From: Dasania phycosphaerae
GTDB taxonomy: Bacteria > Pseudomonadota > Gammaproteobacteria > Pseudomonadales > Dasaniaceae
Direction of reading: 5' to 3'
DNA length: 64,000 bases
NCBI RefSeq assembly: GCF_026891035.1
Contig: NZ_JAPTGG010000001.1
Span: 1 to 64,000 of the forward strand
A model generated the notes under the pieces. That model worked only from the letters and a program-made list of their open reading frames with translations. It was not told where the DNA came from and made no database searches. Positions 25,576 through 35,115 of the stretch are shown piece after piece. The position numbers and the translations under genes are program-made. Numbering within the stretch: the first letter of the stretch is position 1; the number at the start of each line of letters is the position of its first letter.

Positions 25576-26292
25576 ATGAGTAAAAAGCTATCGCTAGCAC
25601 GCTTGATAAAAAATACAGCCCTTATTTTATTATGCCTATTACCTATTGCCGCCCTAGGCAGCCGGTTTAATATTTGGCCCTACAGCCTGGGCCTGGCCTT
25701 ATTTGCGGCAGCACTGGTAGGCGGCCTAGCCTTACAAGTTATCTGCGCGCTATGGCTAATCCAAAAGCCTCAGCCACAATACGCAAGGCCACTACGCCAA
25801 GCGGCGCTCTTTTCGCTGCCAGCGCTTATCATCATTGCCTTTTTTATGCGCGAGACTAGCAGTGGCATGCCACTACACGATGTCAGCACTGACACCAGCC
25901 AGCCCCCACTGTTTGATAAAGCCATACTGCTACGTGGCGATAATGCCAACAGCCTGGTATACACAGCCGCAAAAGCCCAAATACAGGCGCGGCTGCATCC
26001 AGAGCTAAGCCCCATCAACACGCCTTTCAATAAGCAAAAAAACTATACGCTGGCACTGGCTAGCGCACAACAATTAGGCTGGCAAGTGCATCACCACGAT
26101 GCCCAGCTGGGAATAATCGAAGCGGTAGACAGCACCCTGTGGTTTGGCTTTAAAGACGACATAGTGATACGCACCAATAACCAGCGTGTAGACATACGCT
26201 CTGTCTCCCGTGTCGGCAAGAGCGATCTGGGCACTAATGCTAAACGTATAGGAAAATTTATCAGCCATTTCCAAACACTGGCCAGCGATTAA
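25576..26292 (+). CDS. DUF1499-family membrane protein
   Basis: A 238-residue protein with three hydrophobic segments in the first 95 residues followed by a DUF1499-like domain (LGWQVHHHDAQLGIIEA, FGFKDDIVIRTN, RSVSRVGKSDLGTNAKRI). The conserved DIRSxSRVGxSDxGxNAxRI block is characteristic. Function is unknown; members are envelope-associated. It stands just ahead of the hybrid kinase but with its own gap. Confidence 0.85.
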   Translation: MSKKLSLARLIKNTALILLCLLPIAALGSRFNIWPYSLGLALFAAALVGGLALQVICALWLIQKPQPQYARPLRQAALFSLPALIIIAFFMRETSSGMPLHDVSTDTSQPPLFDKAILLRGDNANSLVYTAAKAQIQARLHPELSPINTPFNKQKNYTLALASAQQLGWQVHHHDAQLGIIEAVDSTLWFGFKDDIVIRTNNQRVDIRSVSRVGKSDLGTNAKRIGKFISHFQTLASD

Positions 26293-26370
26293 TCTACACT
26301 GCTGATAACCAATAGTTTATAGTCAATTGCAGCGCACTCACTATCTTGAATTAAGTGGACACCAACAATA

Positions 26371-28758
26371 ATGCCTTTAACCAGCCACCTTATACGAACA
26401 CTATGGTTGTTCTGCGCCCTAGTCTTGCTGATACCAGCCAAAGCTTTAGCCGTCGACCTGGATGACGGCCGCAATCACTATAATTTAAATGAAGACATTT
26501 ACTGGTTTGAAGATAAAAGCCAGCTAATGACTATCGCGGATATTATTCAACCGCAAAATCTGGATCGCTTTCAACTCAACCAAAAAAAGCTGTTTAACTT
26601 AGGGTTTAAGGAATCTAACGTATGGCTGCACCTACAATTACAACGCCCACAATCTCAAGCAGCCAATAAAGAATGGTTTTTAAGTATTGATAACCCTTTG
26701 CTGGACCATATTGAAATTTACCAATACAGCCAAAAGACATTAACAAAAACTACGGTATTGGGTGACCTGCTAAGTTTTGAAAAACGGCAGGTTAAGCATA
26801 GATCCTTTATCACCCCACTACGCTTTGAAAGCAATAATATAGACCTATTTATAAAAATCACTAGCAGTAGCGTACTAAAAGTCCCCTTATATCTGTTTGA
26901 CGATATCAAGCTGGCCGAGCAGTATGGTTATACCAGTAACTATTACGGTATGTACTTTGGTGTCATTTTTTGTGCGTTTATCTATTGTTTTTTTAAGTTT
27001 ATAAAAACTCGTGAGCGCTTTTTACTCTACGGGTTTAGCTACATACTTGCCTTTGCCTTTATACAGGCCACTCTTAGCGGCTATGCTTTTCAGTATCTAT
27101 GGCCTCAGCGGCCAGAGTTCAACCAAGCCTCTATTATTCTTTCTGTGAGTTTAAGTTGCCTCTTTGGTCTACTAACCTGCAGGCATTTTTTAGCTTTACC
27201 AGAGAGTAAATCCAGCTTTGAAATAGCTCTTAATGGCAGCATAGCCTTGGCCATAGTGCTAACTCTACTCGTGCCTTTTGTCAGCTATCAAACAGCACTA
27301 GAAATCACCTTAATGCTAATCCTAAGTGCTTCCACTGCCGTGTTTGCCTGCACGATTAGCAGTATCAGCCTAGGCGACAAAACTGCCAGGCTGTTTTTAT
27401 TGGCATGGCTGTGTATGGCACCAGGCATCGTCAACTACTGCCTTATTACAGCCAACTATGTAGATGTGGGCCTATTAACAGAAACGGCCATATTGGCGGG
27501 TTCAGCGCTGCAGGTAATTTTGCTAAGCCTGGCGCTAGATAACCGAAGTCATGAGCACTTTAAAAACAGCTTTGCCCTGCAAGCCAGTGCACAGCAGCAA
27601 TTAGCACAACAAGTTGCCGAATTAGAAACCAAGCTTAACCACAGCCAAAGAGCAAGCCTGTTAAAAGATAGTTTTTTAGCCACCATCAGCCATGAGCTAC
27701 GCACCCCTGTAAACAGCATAGAGGGCTCACTATCTCTGGTTGATACCAACACCATGGATCAACAACAAAGCCATTATATTAATGCCGCTTACAACTCAGC
27801 CCAAAACCTCACTACACTCATTAATTCCATTTTACACTTCTCTGAAATACAGGCAGGCACAGCAAAAACAAAGAAAGAAAGTTTTGAGTTAAGACCCATT
27901 TTTAATCGCCTTGCTGACGCTTTTAGACATCGCTGCAATACTAAAAACATCACTCTCAATTGGCATATCGATAAAAATGTACCTAATTATATTGTTAGTG
28001 ACAGCGACCAGCTTAGCCTAATACTTTCGCAACTAGTCGATAATGCTATTAAATACACTGAGCAGGGTTCTATTACTGTTACCATTTCCACAGAAAAACA
28101 ACAGCTGATTTTTTCGGTACATGATACTGGCCAGGGCATTAACCCCACTAAACTATCCTCCATCATTAAAGAGTTCCAGCACAACAACAGTGACTATATG
28201 CGCCATCACCATGATATGGGTATAGGCCTGTCTATATGCCATCGCATATGCTTACTACTTAATGCCGAGCTGCACATAGAGTCCACTTTAGGACAGGGCT
28301 CACTCTTCACTTTTGTGGCACCGCTGCAGCTACCTAATATAACCCAGCCACAAGACCATAGTGCTGAGCCGAATAGCCATAAGGAAAAAATTGTTTTAAT
28401 TGCTGAAGACAACCCTGTAAACCAAATGGTTTTGAAAGGTATGTTAGAAAAGCTAGACTGCATAGTGCTAACCGCCAATAATGGCCAGCAAGCACTAGAC
28501 ACCTTGCAACAACAGCCGGTAGATATTATTTTAATGGACTGCCAAATGCCTATTATGGACGGCTTTGAAGCCACTAAAAAAATACGCCAAACCAACAGTG
28601 CCTATAGCAACGTACCTATTATTGCTGTCACTGCCAATGCCATGGCAGGTGACAATGAACAGTGCATAGCTCTGGGTATGAATGACTATATTAAAAAACC
28701 TATTAACCGAGAGTTGCTGGCACAAAAAATACAGCACTGGTTAAGAGAAGCCAGCTAA
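26371..28758 (+). CDS. 7TM-DISM hybrid sensor histidine kinase
   Basis: A 795-residue membrane kinase. A signal sequence is followed by a periplasmic 7TMR-DISMED2 sensor (about 30-180), a seven-helix membrane domain (about 185-395), a coiled-coil, HisKA with phosphorylated His441 (SHELRTP), HATPase with N-box Asn558, G-boxes DTGQGI and GIGLSI, and a C-terminal receiver with phospho-acceptor Asp723 (LMDCQMPIMDG). The sensor type often binds carbohydrates or small envelope ligands. The 7TM part is lower in G+C than the window average. A CheX-like gene follows. Confidence 0.92.
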   Translation: MPLTSHLIRTLWLFCALVLLIPAKALAVDLDDGRNHYNLNEDIYWFEDKSQLMTIADIIQPQNLDRFQLNQKKLFNLGFKESNVWLHLQLQRPQSQAANKEWFLSIDNPLLDHIEIYQYSQKTLTKTTVLGDLLSFEKRQVKHRSFITPLRFESNNIDLFIKITSSSVLKVPLYLFDDIKLAEQYGYTSNYYGMYFGVIFCAFIYCFFKFIKTRERFLLYGFSYILAFAFIQATLSGYAFQYLWPQRPEFNQASIILSVSLSCLFGLLTCRHFLALPESKSSFEIALNGSIALAIVLTLLVPFVSYQTALEITLMLILSASTAVFACTISSISLGDKTARLFLLAWLCMAPGIVNYCLITANYVDVGLLTETAILAGSALQVILLSLALDNRSHEHFKNSFALQASAQQQLAQQVAELETKLNHSQRASLLKDSFLATISHELRTPVNSIEGSLSLVDTNTMDQQQSHYINAAYNSAQNLTTLINSILHFSEIQAGTAKTKKESFELRPIFNRLADAFRHRCNTKNITLNWHIDKNVPNYIVSDSDQLSLILSQLVDNAIKYTEQGSITVTISTEKQQLIFSVHDTGQGINPTKLSSIIKEFQHNNSDYMRHHHDMGIGLSICHRICLLLNAELHIESTLGQGSLFTFVAPLQLPNITQPQDHSAEPNSHKEKIVLIAEDNPVNQMVLKGMLEKLDCIVLTANNGQQALDTLQQQPVDIILMDCQMPIMDGFEATKKIRQTNSAYSNVPIIAVTANAMAGDNEQCIALGMNDYIKKPINRELLAQKIQHWLREAS

Positions 28759-28878
28759 TTCGCCAAGCGCCAGCCTATCAAACCGCAAATTGGCCCGCAC
28801 TAGTAAGCGCCCTGTTGTAAAAGCGCGTGGCTAACGCTAATCTTAGGTCGACAGCTTTTAAGGATGTATGTTCCACGA

Positions 28879-29340
28879 ATGAATTCTCAGTATATCAACC
28901 CTCTTTTAACCGCCACCGTTAATGTGCTAACGACTATGGCCATGGTTGAAGTGAAAGTGGGAAAACCCAGCCTTAAAGAAGGGACCAACTGCCTAGGTGA
29001 TATCACTAGTGTCATTGACCTCAAAGGTGAAAAGCATCACGGCTCCCTTGCTATCAGCTTTTCTCAGGCGGCTATACTCAATATAGCTAGCAATATGCTG
29101 GGGGAAAGTTTTGATACCATTGATGAAGCCATTGCCGATGTAGTGGGCGAAATAACCAATATGATTACTGGCAATGCCAAGCAAATATACTCCGAAGGTG
29201 GCTTGGACTTTGCGCTTGCCACCCCCAAGACCCTTATAGGCAAAGACACCCCTGTTGCCCACACTGTTACCGGCGCCACTATCTTAATGCCCTTCAGCAC
29301 TGATGCCGGTGAATTTTATGTAGAAGTCTGCTTTAATTAG
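28879..29340 (+). CDS. CheX-like phosphatase
   Basis: A 153-residue CheX-fold protein. The catalytic ExxN motif is EITN in the helix VVGEITNMITGNAK. The start is taken at MNSQYINPL because family members begin at this point; an in-frame ATG at 28864 is also possible. CheX proteins dephosphorylate receivers. It follows the hybrid kinase by about 120 bases and may terminate its phospho-signal. No chemotaxis genes are visible near it. Confidence 0.8.
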   Translation: MNSQYINPLLTATVNVLTTMAMVEVKVGKPSLKEGTNCLGDITSVIDLKGEKHHGSLAISFSQAAILNIASNMLGESFDTIDEAIADVVGEITNMITGNAKQIYSEGGLDFALATPKTLIGKDTPVAHTVTGATILMPFSTDAGEFYVEVCFN

Positions 29341-29353
29341 CGGCGTTTCTTGT

Positions 29354-30280
29354 TTGAAAGCCCCCATGCCCCCTGCCCAACACAGTCCACACTGGCACAT
29401 CTTAGGTGCTGGTGCCATAGGCTCACTCTGGTCAGCTTATTGGCAGCAACAACACTTTGCCACTACCGTTATTAGCCGCCGTCACTCAGGGCCACGCCAG
29501 CTAGAGCTGATCGCGCCACAGTCTCGCTTTGCCTTTAGCCAGCAGCAGCTCACCGCTGTAGACCTAGAGCAAGAGATACAACAGCTGCTCATTACCACCA
29601 AAGCCCACCAGTGCTTAGCGGCGTTTAACAGCATTCAACATAGGCTTAGCGATGACGCGGTAATCGTCGTATTACAAAATGGCATGGCTGTTAACACCCT
29701 ACCAACACGCGCCCAACAGCGCCTCTACGCAGCCACCACCACGGATGGCGCCCACTTTAAAAATGATAAGACCCTGGTACATGCGGGCCAGGGTGAGACC
29801 TATCTAGGCCCCATCAACGCCTATGCCAAACAATTACCCGCAGACGCTCTAATGCAACAGCTGCCATCGGCCTTACACTTGCATTACTGCTTGGATATAG
29901 AGCAAAGGCTATGGCGCAAACTGGCAATTAACTGCGCGATCAATGCATTAGGGGTTAAATACCAATGCCGCAATGGCGAGCTTATTAGCAATGCAGCTAT
30001 ACGGCAGGAACTCATCGACTTGTGCCAAGAAATCAGCATGGTGGCAGCAGCACTGGAGCTGGGCCCTTGGTTTGACAATCTCTATCAGGAGGTAGCCAAG
30101 GTTGCGCAACTCACTCACAACAATATTAACTCCACTTTACAGGATATAAACCAAGGCAAAACCACTGAAATCATAGCCTTAAACGGCTATTTATGTGACA
30201 TTGCCAAGAGTTTGCAACTTGCCACACCGTTGAACCAAGCGCTGTTAGAGCTGGTATTGGCCAACAGCCCAGCGCAGTAA
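29354..30280 (+). CDS. 2-dehydropantoate 2-reductase (ketopantoate reductase) family
   Basis: A 308-residue NADPH-dependent reductase. The Rossmann motif is LGAGAIGSLW near residue 17, a conserved Lys lies in TTKAHQ and another in WRKLAINCAINAL. Family members reduce ketopantoate to pantoate in coenzyme A synthesis; whether this copy serves panE is unproven. The TTG at 29354 or the ATG at 29366 may be the start. It follows the CheX-like gene by 13 bases. Confidence 0.85.
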   Translation: MKAPMPPAQHSPHWHILGAGAIGSLWSAYWQQQHFATTVISRRHSGPRQLELIAPQSRFAFSQQQLTAVDLEQEIQQLLITTKAHQCLAAFNSIQHRLSDDAVIVVLQNGMAVNTLPTRAQQRLYAATTTDGAHFKNDKTLVHAGQGETYLGPINAYAKQLPADALMQQLPSALHLHYCLDIEQRLWRKLAINCAINALGVKYQCRNGELISNAAIRQELIDLCQEISMVAAALELGPWFDNLYQEVAKVAQLTHNNINSTLQDINQGKTTEIIALNGYLCDIAKSLQLATPLNQALLELVLANSPAQ

Positions 30281-30342
30281 GCCTGCCCTGAATACTAGCG
30301 GCTCAGGGCCTCTGCAAGCCTGCTGACCACTTACACCGGTAG

Positions 30343-31017
30343 TTATTCTTTAGCCGTTGCTATAGCGACCACCACATCTTGAATAGCGCCACCCTCGGTA
30401 TTCCAGCGATCCAAAATAGAGGCCAATTGCTGCGCCTGCTCATAGAGAGACAACAACTCTTCGGGAGTCTCTTTGGCACCGGCATAAGACTTCACCTGTC
30501 GCAACTCCAACGCCAGGGGATGCTGGCCGTCTTCCATACGCTTTTGCTCTAGGCGCCAGCGTATGCTGTGCACCATCGTGCGGTAAAAAATAAGCTTGGT
30601 ATGCAAGCTCACCGTATCGAAGTGATGTATATCACCAAAGGGCTTAAAATCAGTGGCAAATAAGGTGGCTGTTTTGCCGTTGTTGTCAGCCGCTACCGTC
30701 GCTTTGCGCTCGTGGTCACACAGCAGCGCCAAGTCTCCAAACAGCTCACCCGGGGTTATATGGTTTAAGGGGTGCTCCTGCTGCGGGGAGTTTAAATATA
30801 CCGACAGCCCGCCCTTAATCAAAAAATATAACCACGAGCCTCTATCGCCGCGGCGCATGATTGTTTCGCCAGAGTTCAGCTCCACGATGCAGGAAAAATC
30901 CATCAACACGGCGAGCTGCTGCTCATCTTCACGTTGAAGCTGATTAAAAAAAGGGATTCTGCGCAGCAGGGAGGCTATATCTTCGGGCTTAAACTCACTT
31001 AAATCTTTAATTTTCAT
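30343..31017 (-). CDS. Cyclic nucleotide-binding domain protein
   Basis: A 224-residue protein with a cNMP-binding domain (about 20-130). The phosphate-binding cassette appears as GELFGDLALLCDHERKATV, a near-canonical cAMP/cGMP pocket. No helix-turn-helix is visible in the C-terminal helices, so it is not an obvious CRP-type DNA-binding regulator. It may sense a cyclic nucleotide and act on a partner. The divergent 452-base gap to the next gene is non-coding. Confidence 0.8.
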   Translation of the reverse strand: MKIKDLSEFKPEDIASLLRRIPFFNQLQREDEQQLAVLMDFSCIVELNSGETIMRRGDRGSWLYFLIKGGLSVYLNSPQQEHPLNHITPGELFGDLALLCDHERKATVAADNNGKTATLFATDFKPFGDIHHFDTVSLHTKLIFYRTMVHSIRWRLEQKRMEDGQHPLALELRQVKSYAGAKETPEELLSLYEQAQQLASILDRWNTEGGAIQDVVVAIATAKE

Positions 31018-31469
31018 TCGTTAATATTTTTATAGTAAGGCGTTAAATTTCAAAATGTCCCCTCAAGATAGACTGTATCTAGGCATAAACAAAGCCTTGA
31101 TACAGCCTATGGCTATAAAGAGCCATAACAGTCGCTAGCTAAATGATCCCAGCAATAGCGCAATTGGGGGTAAAAACCGCAAAAACGGCTAAAGCCACCG
31201 CAAAAATCACAATTACTGGCAACTAACTCTTTACATTAGCAACCACTGCGCTACATTAAAGCTGTAAGCAAAATGGAATAAAAATCACTCAATGCTTGAT
31301 GATTGTATTATATATACGGCATAGCAAGCTAATCGTAGTCGCATCGGTCAATACTGGCTCTGCCATAGACAATGTCATAGAATAAAAGCCGATCGTATTA
31401 GATATACCTGCTTGCTGTGTCAGGCAGAACTACAATAAAACGGCTAAAAGCCAGAAAATACTCAAAACA
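31018..31469. other. Divergent intergenic region
   Basis: About 450 bases between two divergent genes. No gene, no strong hairpin and no clear operator was seen. It should hold promoters for both sides. Confidence 0.5.
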
Positions 31470-32639
31470 ATGAATAAAATAAGCTCACTGATACTCGTTT
31501 TTTTAACGCTAATATTCACCGCAAACAGCCATGCGCAAGATAGCGCTTTTGATGAGCTGACCATGAATGGCCTAGCCTCTTTTCAAAAGCTGCGCAAAGA
31601 ATATTACATAGGCGCGCTATACCTAGAACGCAACAGCCAAAACCCCGAAGAGATTATCGCCATGCCCGGCAACAAGCGCATGGACATACGGGTGGTAGAC
31701 GACACTTGGTCACCTAGACGCTTTGCTAAAGAGTGGACCGGCTCCATACTACTGAATAACGAGCCCTCCAGCTTAGAAAAGCTTACAACGCAAATTCAAT
31801 CCTTCACCCAAATCCCCAGTAACGACCTGGTAACCGGTGACCGCCTGACTATAGATATGGCTGAAGGCCGCCACACGACTATCTACCTTAATAACCACCG
31901 CGTTTTTAGAACAATTAACAATGACTTCTTCTACGCCCTGCTTAACACTTGGATAGGCTCTAAGCCCCCCTCTACCGAATTTAGGCAAAATATTTTAAAA
32001 CTGCCGCGCGATGAAGACGGTGTCGCTTTGTTGACCCGTTATGAAAACCTGAGCTACAGCGATAAGCGCAAGCGCCAGATTATAGGCTGGTCTAAATCAG
32101 CACAGAGCACAGCTACTGCCGGTAGCTCTGCCGCCTTTGCCCCGCCTGGCATTAACGGCAGTGTTGGCGCTGTAACAGCAAATGTTAGCCCCGAGCAGGA
32201 CAAGGCCAAAAAAGCCGCTGCCGCCAAAAAAGCTGCCGAAGAAAAAGCCGCCGCCGAGGCACTAGCTAAAGCCAAGGCCGCTAAAGAAGCCGCCGAAGCC
32301 AAAGCCGCTGCAGCTGCAGCTGCATTAGCCAAAGCTCAAGCCGAGCAAGCTAGGCAAGAGGCTATGAATAAGTATCAATCGGCCATGTATCAAGTTATCT
32401 CTAAAAACGTGAGATACCCCAAGCGCTCACAGCAACGCGGTGAACGCGGCCGCGCAGTGGTAGTGGTAGAGCTAGACCGCGAGGGCAAGATTCTTAATCT
32501 CACACTTAAAGAGCCCACACAGTTTGCTCGCTTAAATAATGCCGCTGAGAAAGCCTTTAAAGTGTCAGAGCCCTTCCCACCCATACCCACAGAATTATCG
32601 GGCAATAGCTTTGAGTTTGTGTTCCCAATTAACTTCTAG
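31470..32639 (+). CDS. Chalcone-isomerase-like domain fused to a TonB C-terminal domain
   Basis: A 389-residue exported protein. A signal peptide (cleavage near Ala22) precedes a domain (about 25-205) resembling periplasmic chalcone-isomerase-like proteins, with KRMDIRVVDDTW, RFAKEW and ILLNNEP. An Ala/Lys/Glu-rich helix (about 243-305) follows. The last 80 residues are a TonB/TolA-type C-terminal domain (VRYPKRSQQRGERG, VVVVELDREGKI). No second membrane anchor is seen, so the protein may be free in the periplasm. No ExbB/ExbD neighbours exist. I recall no described example of this fusion. A bidirectional terminator follows. Confidence 0.75.
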   Translation: MNKISSLILVFLTLIFTANSHAQDSAFDELTMNGLASFQKLRKEYYIGALYLERNSQNPEEIIAMPGNKRMDIRVVDDTWSPRRFAKEWTGSILLNNEPSSLEKLTTQIQSFTQIPSNDLVTGDRLTIDMAEGRHTTIYLNNHRVFRTINNDFFYALLNTWIGSKPPSTEFRQNILKLPRDEDGVALLTRYENLSYSDKRKRQIIGWSKSAQSTATAGSSAAFAPPGINGSVGAVTANVSPEQDKAKKAAAAKKAAEEKAAAEALAKAKAAKEAAEAKAAAAAAALAKAQAEQARQEAMNKYQSAMYQVISKNVRYPKRSQQRGERGRAVVVVELDREGKILNLTLKEPTQFARLNNAAEKAFKVSEPFPPIPTELSGNSFEFVFPINF

Positions 32640-32680
32640 GGTTTAGCAAACAGCGATACACTCTTAAGCAAGATATAAAA

Positions 32681-32701
32681 AAAGCGGGCTAGGCCCGCTT
32701 T
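32681..32701. terminator. Bidirectional terminator
   Basis: AAAGCGGGC (32681-32689) and GCCCGCTTT (32693-32701) form a tight stem with a 3-base loop between two convergent genes. Flanking A/T tracts suit both directions. Confidence 0.85.
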
Positions 32702-32724
32702 ATTTATATCTGCGCAAACAGCTT

Positions 32725-33852
32725 TTATAAATTAATAATCCTTTGCCGCTGCTCATCGTTCAATAACTTCAGCAAAGGCTCTAGTTCATCCAGTAGATAA
32801 TCCATTTGCGTCATCACGTCTTTTTCACCGCCCTGCAGAATTTCGCCTATAGCTTCATCTATAGAAACCCCGGCCGCCTCTGAACGGCGATTCTTTTTGC
32901 GATACTGATCCAAATCTATGTGGTGCACTTGGCCTAAGCCACGCCTAGCAGCACGTTTTTGCGCATCACTGGCACAATTAATCAGCAACTGAGGGTCAGC
33001 ATGTACACCTTGGGCCACTATACAAGCCCCTACTGACACGGTAATTGGTAAGGCTTTACCCTGCAAAGTAGCTTTAAAGTTACTCACGGCCATACAAATG
33101 CGATGCGCTATCAATAAAGAGCCGTCGGGGTCAGCCCCTGGCAATGACACATAAAAACTCGATAGACCGGTGCGCGCCACGGTATCTTCTTTGCGTACCG
33201 CCTGGCTAAGTACTGCGGCTATACGCTTGATAATGGTTTCAGCACCACTACGCCCTATGCGTACAAACAGGTTTTTAAACGCGTCAACCTCGACATTAAG
33301 CACGGTCAGCTCATGATTATGGCGAGTGCTGAAGGACACGTCTTTAGCTAATTGTTTTTCAAAACCTCGGTAATTAAGCAGATCGGTTAGTGGGTCAATA
33401 ATAGACGTCTCTACCAAGGACTGCGTGGCCTCTTGGTAACGTAAATGTGCCTGCGCACGGGCGTTAATATCTGCGGCATCAAAGGGCTTGGTTAAAAAAT
33501 CTGTAGCGCCCAACTCATAGGCTTTATTTTTAGCGTCCTGGCTATTGTCAGCGCCAGTCACGACTATCACCGGCAATTGGCGTATGCGTTCATCACTGGA
33601 AGTTTGCACTAAGTTCAACAGCTCGAAGCCATCTAGCTCAGGCATTACCAGATCGGTAAAAACCACCTGTATCTGTTCATCGTGCTGTATCATCTCCCAA
33701 CCTTCTTGGCCATTTTCTGCCAATTGCAAATCAAAGTTTTCGGAGAACATTTTTAGGGCAGCAGCGCGTATCAGCTTAGAGTCATCTACAAACAAAATTT
33801 TAGGCTTGGCTAACTGGCTGCTAAGTGGCTTAGCTTCAAATACTGTAGGCAT
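32725..33852 (-). CDS. Response regulator with degenerate GGDEF domain
   Basis: A 375-residue protein. The receiver (about 18-135) has acidic FVDDS, phospho-acceptor Asp67 (FTDLVMPELDG) and Lys in FLTKPF. The following GGDEF-fold domain starts DPLTDLLNYRGF but has GLSSF (229-233) in place of GGDEF, so cyclase activity should be lost. The inhibitory-site motif RxxD is preserved as Arg220-Lys-Glu-Asp223. The last 60 residues are helical with no clear domain. It is third in a unit with the FleN-like ATPase and the DUF484-GGDEF gene. It may be a phosphorylation-gated cyclic-di-GMP receptor. Confidence 0.88.
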   Translation of the reverse strand: MPTVFEAKPLSSQLAKPKILFVDDSKLIRAAALKMFSENFDLQLAENGQEGWEMIQHDEQIQVVFTDLVMPELDGFELLNLVQTSSDERIRQLPVIVVTGADNSQDAKNKAYELGATDFLTKPFDAADINARAQAHLRYQEATQSLVETSIIDPLTDLLNYRGFEKQLAKDVSFSTRHNHELTVLNVEVDAFKNLFVRIGRSGAETIIKRIAAVLSQAVRKEDTVARTGLSSFYVSLPGADPDGSLLIAHRICMAVSNFKATLQGKALPITVSVGACIVAQGVHADPQLLINCASDAQKRAARRGLGQVHHIDLDQYRKKNRRSEAAGVSIDEAIGEILQGGEKDVMTQMDYLLDELEPLLKLLNDEQRQRIINL

Positions 33853-33944
33853 AAGTGTTAATCATTATTATTAGGTGAGTTTACTATAGCTAATAATGCC
33901 AGATATTCACTATAAGTAACTGAAAATATTGCTTATTTTTATAT

Positions 33945-35081
33945 TTATTGCTGGTAAGCGACAAACTCTACGGTGTTTCGGCCCTTACTCTTAGCGCTGT
34001 ACACCCCTTCGTCAGCGCATCTAACCAAGCGCTCGCTCACCAGTGCTTGCTCGCAGGCAGTCGTACCTGGCTGCCAGCAGCTCACCCCTATTGATAGCGT
34101 GAGATTGAGTGATTGACCGGCATCGTTATAAATGGGTAACTGGCTGACCTGCATGCGTATGCGCTCGGCAATTTCCAAGGCTCGCTCAGGACTGCAGTTG
34201 GGCAATAATAAAGCAAATTCCTCCCCGCCATAGCGGCACACATGATCGGTTTTACGCAGCATCTGGTTAATATGCTGCGCTACAATTTTTAGCGCTCTAT
34301 CACCGGTAGGATGGCCGTGACTATCATTAATACGCTTGAAATGATCCAAGTCTACAAATAGCAGGCTAAGTAATTCTTTATTACGAGAGGCCCTGGACAC
34401 TTCTTTTTCCAAAGCCTGATTAAAAGCACGACGATTTTTAACCTGGGTAAGCATGTCGTACATACTCAAGCGATGTAAGCGCTCCTGGTTGACCACGTTT
34501 TCAAAACACACCGCCACTACTGAAGCCAGGTGATTAATAAAGTCGGTGGATTTATCCAGCGCAAAACGCTTATGCCCTCTGGCCCCCATATGTAAACTGC
34601 CCACCAACACGCCCTGCCGCACCAAAGGTAGCATAGCCGCCGAGCGCAACGCTGCGTTGTGAAAAATGGCCGGACTCTGCACCCTGCCTAGAGAAACCAG
34701 CTGCACACTAGGCTTAGCGCCATACAATTGCTTTAGTGGTTCGCTTTTAGGCAATAGCAGTAAATTACTATAGTCGTCGAGATTCTCTATATGCTCAGCG
34801 ACGGTCTGTTCGGGGTCGTACAACCACAGCTCTATCGCATCCAGCTGGAAATAAGCCAGGCTATCATCTAACAGCAAGTTTAATAATTCGGAAAAACCGG
34901 ATGCATCCAGTAAGCGGAGCTCAAAACGTTGATAGCGCTTTAAAATTTGCTCGTTCTGGGCGGCTTTTTTCAGCAGCTCTTGCACGGTAGCTTCATCCGC
35001 CGGAGCACGGCTATGACGGGGGGTATCCGGCAGCACGCTACCAGCCTCCAGCATTCTTTTTTTCACCCGCTCAAAACTCAC
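33945..35081 (-). CDS. DUF484/GAF-like sensor diguanylate cyclase
   Basis: A 378-residue soluble protein with an N-terminal helical segment, a DUF484/GAF-like domain (about 50-200) and a C-terminal GGDEF domain. The active site is GGEEF at 285-289 and the I-site RKTD is at 276-279 (exactly five residues before the active-site motif). It should make cyclic di-GMP and be product-inhibited. It follows the FleN-like ATPase by 34 bases. Confidence 0.92.
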   Translation of the reverse strand: MSFERVKKRMLEAGSVLPDTPRHSRAPADEATVQELLKKAAQNEQILKRYQRFELRLLDASGFSELLNLLLDDSLAYFQLDAIELWLYDPEQTVAEHIENLDDYSNLLLLPKSEPLKQLYGAKPSVQLVSLGRVQSPAIFHNAALRSAAMLPLVRQGVLVGSLHMGARGHKRFALDKSTDFINHLASVVAVCFENVVNQERLHRLSMYDMLTQVKNRRAFNQALEKEVSRASRNKELLSLLFVDLDHFKRINDSHGHPTGDRALKIVAQHINQMLRKTDHVCRYGGEEFALLLPNCSPERALEIAERIRMQVSQLPIYNDAGQSLNLTLSIGVSCWQPGTTACEQALVSERLVRCADEGVYSAKSKGRNTVEFVAYQQ

Positions 35082-35115
35082 CCAGCCACCTCAACGAATA
35101 TAAGCCGCTCAACGC

